NCBI GenBank assembly: GCA_012845835.1
Contig: JABAKD010000018.1
Location: 8,967,759 to 9,031,758, forward strand
Length of the DNA stretch: 64,000 nucleotides
Reading direction: 5' to 3'
Source of the DNA: Undaria pinnatifida
Taxonomy: Eukaryota > Sar > Phaeophyceae > Laminariales > Alariaceae
The notes beneath the pieces were generated by a model. It did no database searches. It was given only the letters and a program-made list of their open reading frames with translations, and was not told the DNA's origin. Positions 1 through 12,100 of this stretch are shown one piece after another. How positions within the stretch are numbered: the stretch's first letter is position 1; every line of letters begins with the position of its first letter. The translations under genes and the position numbers were made by a program.

Positions 1-56
1 AACTTTCGACGAAATCCTCGATCTCACAGCTGAATTGAAGTGTGTTTTTTCATAAT
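1..56 (+). repeat. SFDK-motif repeat, copy 1 (cut by window start)
   Basis: TTTCGACGAAATCCTCGAT then CTCACAGCTGAATTGAAG, translating as FDEILDLTAEL. Other copies: 24905-24958 (+), 27743-27831 (-), 31031-31126 (+) and 41617-41695 (+). Confidence 0.6.
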
Positions 57-165
57 GCTGCTGTAAGCTCTGTAGGAGGCAAACACGCACCTTCCTTCAG
101 CCCCTACTTTCGCTTGTCCTTCGACGTTGAATGGACGACCAGACACGGGTTTCTTTTGTGCAACA

Positions 166-3100
166 ATGCCGGACCCTCGGCTGGACAACGGGGAGGAGGT
201 CGACGAAGAGGAGGAGGACGAAGAAGTCAGCGATAACCCTCTGCCCGCGTGGCTGGAGGGTGATTCTCTCGCCCCACCCTGCCAGGTGGGCCTTACCCCC
301 TGTAAAGCCCCAAAACCCCATCCGACAATAATTCTAGGTATTTCCCCCGAACACGGGTTTCCAGCCGCAAAGGCTTTATGAAACGATTAGGGAAACCTAA
401 CCTGAAGCTATTGCGGGTATCCCAGGTTAATTGTTTTGGGGCCCCATGTATACTGGTTAAAAAAAATCGACGAGGGCAACCTAACCAAGCGTCTACTAGT
501 AGGAGGAGCGTGTAGTGCTGTGTATACGAGCTTCGTCGTGCTGTACGTGTGTCTTGCGATGCACCCCCCCCCCCCACCCCTTCCACCCAGGCTATGATAC
601 AAAGACTAGAGCAAGACGCATGCTACGATTGAGGTAGCACTTTATTGTCTGAAATATTTTCTGAATGACGTGGCTCCTTAACCCGAAATCGTCCGAAATT
701 GGCCTTTTTTTTTCCCGCATAATTCTGGTTGTGCACCTAGGCCATGGGATTTTTTCATCCGGGTACTTGTAACAATTTTATTTTTCTCCAAATCAGTTCT
801 TGGGAGGGGTCTTAAGCTCCCAAATTGAGGGGTAGTGTTAGAAAAAAATTGGTGCACCTCTATCGTACCACGAGTCAGTTACAACCGGTCACTCCTGGGG
901 GATTTTCGTGCGGTGGCTCGGGGTCGCTCGCGCGAGTGACCCCCGTGTTCCTTTGCGGTCGTGAGGTGTAGTGCTGTAGTGCTGTAGTGCTGTAGTGCTG
1001 TAATGCTGTAGTGCTGTAGTAGCCATCTCGCGATATAATTCCGCGATGGACTGGTAAGCCACGCTGCAAGTAAGCCACGCTGCGAGTAAAAAAAATCGCC
1101 CAAAGTCTTTTTTTGTCGGTTAGGTACAGAGGCACGCTTGTGCGAGTGGCGCGAACATGGTAGCCTTGGGTAGGTTTGATAGGTGGAGCGCGGCACGTGC
1201 ATGTCGTGCGCGCTCTGCTGCGGCAGTGAACCAAGAAAAAAACGGAAATGGCACCATGGTGCCTCCACGGTGCGATTCATAGGCGGTTTTTTCCGCCTTG
1301 AAGAGAAGATAAACGTCGACATTAACCCTATAAAATTCGGTCTATACCGTGACGAATGCCAACCCTTTTATACGTCGAGCAGATTATCTATCCCTACTCG
1401 ATGGTCTTGATCTTTCAGGGGAAGGTTCGTATGGACTAGCTTATGTTATCGGGTGGGAGCCGTACGATCTGCATGATCTAGCAAATGCTTTCAGGGTTTG
1501 GAGCTGTACTCTTTTTGTACAGATCCTGCACAACATCTCGTAACGGCAGATACAGGATATACTGTAGATTATCTAGATTATCTAGATCGTGATCTGTCTG
1601 AGATAGATGATCTGTCCGAGATAGACTATCTAGATCGTGATCTGTCCGAGACAGATTATCTAGATCGTGATCTGTCCGAGACAAATGATCTAGATCGCAA
1701 TCTGTCCGAGATAGATGATCTAGGATCATGATCTGTCCGAGGCCTGGACCGTTTCAAGCGATTTGGGTCTTCATCAGTCTTGAGTATCACCATGCTGCCT
1801 GCGCGCGTGGTGCATCTTCTTACACGGCACTTCGGACCCACACCCTTCCCCGGCAGCACGCGCTGGTTCATATGTATGGCCAGTGCTTGTAACAGTTGTC
1901 GTTTTTTTTCGATAGTATAGCGTTTTTGCGATTAAGCCAACGTTTAGTCGGGTAGGAGTTGGGAAGCAAAGTATTATACTATAGTTAGTATTGAAACCGT
2001 CGAACGTCACAATAAATCCAAGGCCAACCCAACCCACAAAAAAATCAGCAACAAAAGCAGGTTAGAAATATGCTTTCCTACACTAGTACCATTTTTTTTT
2101 CAATTTTAAACCTAACTTTTTCGTGGGGTGGTTGGTTGGCCTTGGGTGGTTAAGACGTTGGTCGGTTTCAGTACTATTTTTCGCGTCTTTTCCAACCCGA
2201 AAGGGTTTGGAACACGGGAAAGCCTAAGTTCACCCCTCCGAATTGCCTGCAGGCTCCCTCCGTACTACCGCCGCTGTTTTGCATCACGATCAAGCGCGAT
2301 CGGCATACCTCGTCTCAAGCAGACAGAATCACGGTGTTGAATGTCTCTCGTTTCACGCGAAACCATCGACAACCCCGCGCCCCCCCCCCGTGTTTCGACG
2401 GAAACATCGCAGGCGGATATGGATGTGGTGCGGGCCATAGTCGACTTCGCGGGGGTAACGGAGGACGATGTGAGCTGTATGCTTTGCATTTTTTTGTGTG
2501 TCTCTGTGTTAGTGTGTATTAGCTCACATTCTCTGCGTTCGCGCGTCTCGCTGTGTTTTTCTTTTTACGTTTTGGGCCAGCGATTGACGTGACTATCAGC
2601 TTGGCGTCCTTTTGAATTTGTGAGCGAGTGTCTTGGTTCTTTTTTTGTTCGTTCGCAAATCCCCTTTTTTCCTGTTGCTCGAGCGATTGACGTTAACGAA
2701 GCACACTGCGTGAAACACATCATAGTACGCTCATAAAACACACCAACAATGATGACCAAATCGTTTTTTTGGGACGAAGTTTATGCGGTTTCTTACTGCT
2801 ATTTGTTTTATTGGGGGACGAAATGTCGGTTTGGTGTTATATTAAAGTGTCGATCAATCGATTCATAGAAGTGTGACGCAGTCAGTCTAGTCGGGCAACC
2901 GGTCGGTAAGGTTTCGACTTTTTTGCCTTTGCATTCAATCCTGGAACGCCCGACACGAAGCTGCGACAAATGCACAGAACGCTTCTGCTGTACCTTGCCA
3001 TCGTCATCTACCATAAGCGTTAAAATTGTTCTGTCGCCTCCGCATATAATATAATAAAAAACGTCCGATGTATTAATCATGCTGGTACTACTCGTATGAT

Positions 3101-6100
3101 ATGTGAATAGCCTGTGAACACAATGGTTGTGTGGAGGCTAGGTCTTCTATGCGAGGAGATGCAGAGGTGGCACCGAAGTGTCTGTTAATATCACTTGTGA
3201 TGGAAAGAAAAGGGGTAGTTTGGAAAGGGCGCTTGAGGCCAAAGAGAGGAGGAAAGAAAGGAGAGAAGGGAGAGAAGAAGGGAGAGTGATCATGGTGGGT
3301 TGCATCACCACTTGATCATAGCGGAACAATGCCCGTAGTCCGGTAGAATACCGGGACAACGGGACAACCTTAACATACTCAAATTTACGTTTACATCTAA
3401 GTTCCACCGAAGATTGAATGTAAGGTTCAACGTAAGTTTCAACTGCTTATTTCATTCGTGCGAATAGACTGCTCGAATACACTGCGCATTAACTTACAAT
3501 TGAATCCAAGGTTCATACTCTCAACACGATATTGTTACACGAGTTTTACGATTAATTAATCAGATTTACGCTTTTGGCGGATTCTCTACGTGTGCTGAAG
3601 AAAGCTTATTGGCTCAGATTGCACCGCATTTGGCTCAGGCTGCACCGCATTTGGCTCAGATTTCACCGCATTTGGCTCGAGTTGTACCGCATTTGGCTCT
3701 GGTTGCACCGCACATTGCTCAAGTTGCACAGCATATTGCACAGGTTTCGCCGCTTTTTGGCTCAGGTTCCACTGCAATTGGCTCAGGTTGTACAGCACTT
3801 ATCTCCGCATTTGGCTCAGTTTGCACCGCATTTACTTGTGTAACGTTTCGCCGTAGGCAACCTCGACTTTTTCGTGGTCTCAGTACGACAAGGCAAGCCT
3901 CGCTCTTGCGCGCCAATGTTAACAACAGATTTTCTTTAGACCCTCTCCACAAAGCTGATGTAGAGGCACCGTCCATGGTTCACCTTTTGACCCACCCCGC
4001 CCCCCACCCAGGGATTGACTGGCGGCAGAGTCCAATTTAAGTCGCATGTCTTTGATAAAAAAAAATCGTCCGCTTAGCGACTGACACCTACCCGGCCACC
4101 CTACCGCCGTCGCGCTTTCCGATGTAGGTTTTGTACGACCTGGGATGCGGGGACGGTCGCATTTGCATCGAGGCGGCCGAGAGCCGCGGAGCTAAGGCCT
4201 GCGGTAAGCGCCGGTGAAATTCTTTATTTTTTTCGAAGTTTCTTCGAAGTGTCTTGCAACAGCGGATGCATCATCATTATATAGCAGCGGCGGGCTGCGG
4301 TGGCTGCTGTGGAATCGTTGCATCCCGGTGTTTTATCACGCGAACGCATCTTTGTGAACTGCTCGATTCGTGTGTTTTTGGGTCCCTTCCCCCCTCTCTA
4401 ACTCATTGAAGCTGTCATCCATATGCCAGTCCGTCTCACAAGCGGTTCTTAGTAGGATGCAGCTCACCCTTCATGCGACTCGCCGAACACCTCACGGCTC
4501 TTCACGCTTGGTGCAAGCAATGCTTGCCTGGTCGGTGAAAACCCAACGTGTTCCGTCCCGACATTGCAGGGATGCGAGGGTCGTACCACTATGGTCATAC
4601 GACTACGGCCTTTCATGCGTGTCGAGTGCACACCCCCCCCCCCTCTGTGGGCAGCTTGTGCTTACTCCACCGTCCGCGCGTGTGTAGCAGTATCATATAA
4701 TACGTCAACGCCTCTTCCTCCTGTTCGAAATAAGTCCAGGGCTTTTCGCCGGTCATGATCCAGCCCGCGGATCGGATCGGGAGGTTTTCAAACCTCGCGG
4801 GTCGAGTCGGGTTGGGTCAGGGGGTGTTGGAACAAAATCTCACGGGTCGGATCGCGACGGGTCAAGAGGTTTTCGAATCTCACGCATCGGGGTCGGGTCA
4901 CACCCTGACACGATCCGACCCGGGAGAAGTGATTGACCCGTGAAATGCGCTGGGAAATAAGCATGCAACGTCAGCCGCCTTTTCATTTGTATACTACAAC
5001 GCGCGTTTACCACTTAGGCAGTGTGCTGTGTTGTTTTTCTGTGTCTGCGGCTTGTTTCCGAATGCCTCAATTTGCGTCGCCAGTCGCGTGTTTGTTTTTT
5101 GTCTATCCCCAGATAGTTTTTGGATGCCTCACTTCGTCTGTGTCGCAACTCGTCGCCTACCCCCCCTTCCCGTTACCCCCAGATGTCACCAGGAGTGAAA
5201 ATTGAGGGGATCCTGGAAGTGTGACGTGTTGTTTTTTTCATCCGCGGCTTGTTTGTGAATACCTCCATGTGTGTCGCTAAAAGAGTGTTTTTTTTTTAAT
5301 TGTAGAAACTATTTTTGGCGTGTTTCTGAATGCCACCGTTTGTATCGTTACTCGTCGCCCCCCTTTACGTGTCAACAGATGTGGAGATTGAGGGGAACTT
5401 GGCGTTTGCTTTTTTTATCCCTGTCTTGTTTCTGAATGCCTCCACTTCTGTTCTCGCTCGTCTCCTATAATCATCTTCCCGATTTACCGAAAAAGCATTG
5501 CCATACAACTCCCCATATATATATATTTTTTTTTTTTCATTTACGGTCCGACAATGCGCAGCGTGAGTGGCAACAACCCTAACTAAAATAAATAAATAAC
5601 ATGATCCAGGTCACGAATTGACGCGTGCTACGATGGAAGTAGCAATTTTCATCTGAAGAAATGGTTCCTGAATGACTTAAGACACTCCTTAACCCAAAAT
5701 CGTCGGAAAATACGCCCCCTTTATTTTGCATGATTCCCGTCGTGTACCTAGGCCATGGGAGTTTTCATCCGGTATGTAGCAGTTCTATTTTGCTCCAAAT
5801 CAGTTTTTGGGAGAGGTCTTAAGCTCCCAAATTGAGGGGTAGCATTAAGAAAAAAGTTGTGCACCTTTATCGCAGCACGCGTCAATTTTGATGACCCGCA
5901 ACGCCCAGGGAAGGAGCGGCGCAATGCCGATTTGTTGATTAATCAATACGCCCTTTATTGTTACGCTTTACTCCACCCCCAACGTATCACCAGGGGTCGA
6001 AATCGAGGAGGATTTGGCAGACAAGTTTCGACGACGGGTTGCCGCGAAAGGCCTCGAGTCGAAGGTGAGGATTACTGCCCGTGAGGCGTTGAAGGGGCAT

Positions 6101-9100
6101 CGCTGACGTTTTGATGGGCTCGGTCCTTTCAGGGGTCTCGCTGTTCCGGCAGAAGAGGGGTTTGGTTGCCCTTGGGGCAGGTTTTTCGTCTCACGAGCTT
6201 ACTCCGTTTAGAGCTGCGCCCTTGTTTCTGGAACAAAACTACGTGTATTTTTATGTGTTGGGTTTTTTTTTCAATGGTGGAACGGGTTAGACCAACCATT
6301 AAGCTTACGAAAATTGTCCCACGATATCTGTAAGTGTATGGGTTGTCCCCAAATACGTGGATGCCGTTGTAAAAGGGCTACTTTTGTTGTTTTGTTTTGT
6401 TTTTCTTGCTCGGCACTTCTATTTCCTTCGCACTTTTCCTTTCTTCTCCCTCTCTAGACTTGGCTCAGATCCGGGGTCACTAAGCACTAAGCAGGCTCTT
6501 CTCCCCCCTCCCCACTACGGTATGTGCCTTCTTTTTTGAAGATTCCATCTATTTATTCGCTCCTCTACTCGCATCGAATTGTGCTACGAGTGTTAACACT
6601 TGTGAATACACCTCTTTTTTCACACTCCATTACCATGGTTATGAGCTACAGCACCAACTTTGGTTGAGTAGAAGTTGGGTAGGTAAAATAATGCAACATT
6701 TTTACTGAAACCCGTCAAACGTCACATCCCAAGGCCAGCCCAACCCACCAAAAAAAAAAAACGAAAAGTCATGATAGGCTAGAAATAATGGTCTCGTACC
6801 GTTTTTTTTGTGTTCTAACCGATTTATTGGTGGGGTGGTTTGCTTGGGGCTATTTATACGACGTTCGTCGGTCTCAGCACTATTTTCACATGTTTTTCAA
6901 CCCCAACAGAGGTTGGAAATCGCATCCACCCTGTCGACCCCTTTGGATAGGGCTGTGGCTTGGCTGGCTATACTAATAGTAAGGAGGGGACCTTAGAAAC
7001 GAAGACCCACGATATGCACAAAATTTATATATGTATTACATATATATATACAAGGGGCTACGCCGGCGGCCTGGACGGCCGCCGGTCGCAGCGCAGGATA
7101 GTAAATATTAAGAGGGTAAGAAGTAATGCCAAGAGTTAGACGAAGTTTGTTAATTCATATATGGGAGATACTGGAAAGGGAAAATGCCGACAAATTTTTC
7201 CCGATTTCCCGTGTGCGGCGGAACAATGCGAGAAGGCAGCCTGGAAATTATGGGAGAGCATGGCGGTTCACCCTAGCTGGGTGACGCTCTGCGTTGCTAC
7301 GCAGAAAGGCGCGGCCACAGCTGCTGCTGTGCATATACCATTTGCAGCTTCGTGATGCTGCTGTGCATATACCATTTGTAGCTTCGTCATGCTGCAGGCT
7401 CATCATAGCTTCATCTACTGCTGTACATCATGTACATGTATGTACGTGCTGCTGTAGACTACCGGGGGTTCAAAAATATTGAGAGTTCGCAGTTCTCCAC
7501 GACGCCTAGCTGCTGCTGTGCATATACCATTTGTAGCTTCGTGATTCTGCTGTGCATATACCATTTGTGGCTTCGTGATGCTGCTGTGCATATACCATTT
7601 GTAGCTTCGTGATGCTGCAGGCTCATCATAGCTTCAGCTACTGCTGTACATCATGTACATGTATACGTGCTGCTGTAGACTACCGGGGGTTCAAAAATAT
7701 TGAGAGTTCGCAGTTCTCCACTACGCCTGGGTGGCATGTGTTCTCGGGGATTACGAACTTTTCTTCCCCAGATCCTAGCACAAACCTCGCTTAGTGGCCT
7801 TTACAATGGCGACGCCGGCCAGGTAATCGACCCCCCCCCGTGTGTCGGAGGTCAGAGAACACGCACCGAAGAAATAACGCGAAGACATTAGCCCTGTGTG
7901 CAGACTACGCACCAAACGTCTCACAGGGTACGATTTTTCGGAGATCTCGTCGTAGATCTCGACGTCGAGGCCTCGCGCGCGCGCTACGGCGCCGAGCGGG
8001 CGGATCAGCTGAGCCGGTGGTTGCAGGCGAGGCGGGGGCACGCCTCAGCGAAGAAACCGCGCGGAAAGGCGGTCAGAGGCGGGAGATATCCGCAGACGTA
8101 AGGATGTGCATATGTGATAAGCGAACTAAGATATATAGATTTATAGTTTACTAAGCATATTTTGGTCCTGATTCCACTAATATGTGCTCCCCAGTAATAG
8201 TAAGTAGTTCTATGCCCCCGGCTAGTTGTTCGTTAGCTTAGTATTACAAGCTTCCTCTCCGGGATGTGGTTGGCTTGAAATCGTGTTGGTGTCGCAAGTT
8301 GAAACGGAAGGACAAAGCTCTTGTAAAAACTCACGAAAAAACAGTTCAGCCACCGCGCAAGAAACCCGTCAAGTACCACCGGCTATTCATAGCTAAAACG
8401 ATTTTTATAGTCGTTTTTCCGGTATATAGTGGGTTTCGTGCGGTAATTGCGCGGTTCTGCCTTTTTCGCTAGCGTTCCGAACCGTTTGGGGCTCGCGATG
8501 TGTTTTTTATCGAGAAAAACTGTTGTGGATCAGTTTGTCTGGGTTACTTCTCCCCCCGGCTATTAGCTAAGCCATCAACGTAATTGGCTAAGCAGTCAAA
8601 CTCGAACTAATAAACAATCCGTCAAACTGGTAGTCAAGCTGTCAAACTAATGACTACGCCGTCAAAATAACAGCTAAGCCGCCAAAAACTTCCAGCTAAG
8701 CCGTCAAACTAATTGCTAAGGCGTCGCAAACTAAAAGCCAAGCCGTCAAACTTAATCGCTGAGCCGTCAAACTAATCGCTAAGCCGTCAAACTTGATCGC
8801 TAAGCCGCCAAGTCAACTCTTAAGTAGTCCAGCCGACTCACAGCCCTATCTTTGGGACTTGAGAGGAAAACATACACGTCCCGGACAGATCATATAGATC
8901 TTCTAGATTATCTATTCCGTGTAGATCAGATAGATCAGATATATCATATAGCTGCCGTTATGAGATACTGTGCAGGATCTGTACGTAGAGGGTACATATC
9001 CCTTCCTGAAAGCATTCGCTGGATCTACCGTAGCAGATCGCACGGCTCTCACCCGGTAACATGAGCCAGATCACGAAGATCTTCCCAGAAATATGTAGAT

Positions 9101-12100
9101 CATCAAGTGAGGATCGGTGTTCTGTGCGACGTGTGGAAAATATGTCCCAAATCACTGTCGATTATAGCGTGGGTAGGCGCAATTCGATGCGAGTGGACGA
9201 GAGAAGAAATAGCTGGAGTGTTATCGCGATATATAAAATGGAGGCGCGTGCCGTGGTGGGAAGGGGAAAGAAGAGCCTGCGTATAGAGACCCTGGACCTG
9301 ATTCACGTCTAGGAAGCCAGAAGGAGCAAGAAGAAAAAGGACGAAGATAATAGAAGGGATGAGCGAAAGGAAAATAACGTCGATCACACGAAGAAACCCG
9401 CGCTGCTGGACCAGGGGATAAGCCTAAACGGCAACGAAAGTGTTTGTTCGACACGTACCAAGAGCATGGTGATACTCGGACTGCCGCACTCTCTGTTGGT
9501 TATACAGCACTCACTGAGCGACTTAGTGACGTGAATAAGTGGTCTAGTGGATAGTTATGTATAGCTAACATGCGTGTGACGTGGGTTCGAATGTCACCGA
9601 CTTCATATGTTTATTTTCGAACATACGCGCTGGAGACATTATGAATAGTTACAAGGGGCTACGCCGGCGGCCTGGACGGCCGCCGGTCGCAGCGCAGGAT
9701 AGTAAATATTAAGAGGGTAAGAAGTAATGCCAAGAGTTAGACGAAGTTTGTTAATTCATATATGGGAGATACTGGAAAGGGAAAATGCCGACAAATTTTT
9801 CCCGATTTCCCGTGTGCGGCGGAACAATGCGAGAAGGCAGCCTGGAAATTATGGGAGAGCATGGCGGTTCACCCCAGCTGGGTGACGCTCTGCGTTGCTA
9901 CGCAGAAAGGCGCGGCCACAGCTGCTGCTGTGCATATACCATTTGTAGCTTCGTGATGCTGCTGTGCATATACCATTTGTAGCTTCGTCATGCTGCAGGC
10001 TCATCATAGCTTCATCTACTGCTGTACATCATGTACATGTACGTGCTGCTGTAGACTACCGGGGGTTCAAAAATATTGAGAGTTCGCAGTTCTCCACGAC
10101 GCCTAGCTGCTGCTGTGCATATACCATTTGTAGCTTCGTGATTCTGCTGTGCATATACCATTTGTGGCTTCGTGATGCTGCTGTGCATATACCATTTGTG
10201 GCTTCGTGATGCTGCAGGCTCATCATAGCTTCAGCTACTGCTGTACATCATGTACATGTATACGTGCTGCTGTAGACTACCGGGGGTTCAAAAATATTGA
10301 GAGTTCGCAGTTCTCCACTACGCCTGGGTGGCATGTGTTCTCGGGGATTACGAACTTTTCTTCCCCAGATCCTAGCACAAACCTCGCTTAGTGGCCTTTA
10401 CAATGGCGACGCCGGCCAGGTAATCGACCCCCCCCCGTGTGTCGGAGGTCAGAGAACACGCACCGAAGAAATAACGCGAAGACATTAGCCCTGTGTGCAG
10501 ACTACGCACCAAACGTCTCACAGGGTACGATTTTTCGGAGATCTCGTCGTAGATCTCGACGTCGAGGCCTCGCGCGCGCGCTACGGCGCCGAGCGGGCGG
10601 ATCAGCTGAGCCGGTGGTTGCAGGCGAGGCGGGGGCACGCCTCAGCGAAGAAACCGCGCGGAAAGGCGGTCAGAGGCGGGAGATATCCGCAGACGTAAGG
10701 ATGTGCATATGTGATAAGCGAACTAAGATATATAGATCTATTATGGTGTATTCCTAGACGCTATTATTAATAGTACGCGGCGTGGGGAGAGCTATATATG
10801 ACCAACACTCTTTCTTGAAGATGGACACGAACGCACTTATCGCCTTTTAGTCGATATACTGGAGTCCCAAAGAGACCCACCCACTCTTAGGGATGTGTGA
10901 CACCATCCCTACAAAATGTCATGCCAAAACATTCCCCTCTCAGGGTAACAAAATTATTATTTGTACGAAATGCGGACAGCATGATAATGTTACACAGACT
11001 GCTGCATCGGTCTTCCTAGAAGACGAACGGACACGAGCAGCGCACTTCTCGCTCTTAGGTCGATATGCTAGGATGCCAAAGAGGTTATAGTGAAGTCATC
11101 CTACGCTAGGGGTACAGCAGAAATTCCTGAGGTCTTCACATGAGCTCAATATCTCACCCGAACAATGGCTTCGAAGAATTTCATCCGCGCAACCCGATCA
11201 ACATCTCTATGCGCTAGTCCTAAAACAACTATACTCGTAAAAAATGTCATACTAACCGATAGTTACACACTTCAGGAGCTCAACCGGACAGGTATAATAT
11301 TATTTAATCCGACAACTGCAGCCCCTACCGTGGGATGACTTGATAAGGCTTTTCACGGATCGGATATTATCTCGCGGGTCGGATCAGGTCAGGGTGACCC
11401 CTACCGACCAGTAATATTATAAAACATCTTGACCCGATCCCACTCGACCCGCGAGATTTCCAACACCTCCTGACCCGACCCGACTCGATCCGCGTTTTTT
11501 TTTAATATCTCCTGATGGGGTCCGCGGGCCGGATCATGACCCGTAAAAAGCCATTAACACCGCAATAAGGATCCCACACTAATTCCAAGTATTGTATCCC
11601 TAAATGGTGGATACCGTTTTAAGAGGCTCAAGCTAAAGTCCGTACTTGTTTTTGTTGCCACGTTTTTTAGAGCAGGGGCTCCGCTGTAACATGGCGAAAC
11701 CTCAAGCCCCTTGCTCCACTGTTGCGGGGGGGGGTTCCTGACCCTTTCGTGGCGTGAATCGCATCGAAAGCTGTACCGTCTTGAGGACACCTCTCGTCTT
11801 TCCAAGTGTGCGCGTTTTTCCTCTCTTAAGGACCCTTGGTTGCTTTTTGTTGCCGGGTTTTCCGTTCTTCCTGGCAAACTTCAAGGCCCTTGTTTTTTTC
11901 TCCCTGCCGCGTTTTTCTGATACAGGTGACCGTTGTCCACGGCGACCTCCGAGACGTCGACCTTTCCGATGCTACGGTCCTGATCATGTACCTTCTCCCC
12001 GCGGCCATGGGCGACATCGCCCAGTCCCACCTCCTTCCCTTCCTCCGACGCGGCCGCTGCAATGCTCCCCCAAGAGGGAAGGCATCCCTCGCAGGACACG

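Noticed and set aside
9533-9610. tRNA gene
   Set aside because: A and B boxes are visible but the acceptor, anticodon and T stems do not pair; the unit recurs with a fixed tail, so it is a SINE-like repeat.
11836-11925. Extension of methyltransferase exon 5 upstream of 11926
   Set aside because: The frame is open, but the conserved strand starts exactly after TACAG at 11925 and joins exon 4 in phase; the upstream part is T-rich intron.
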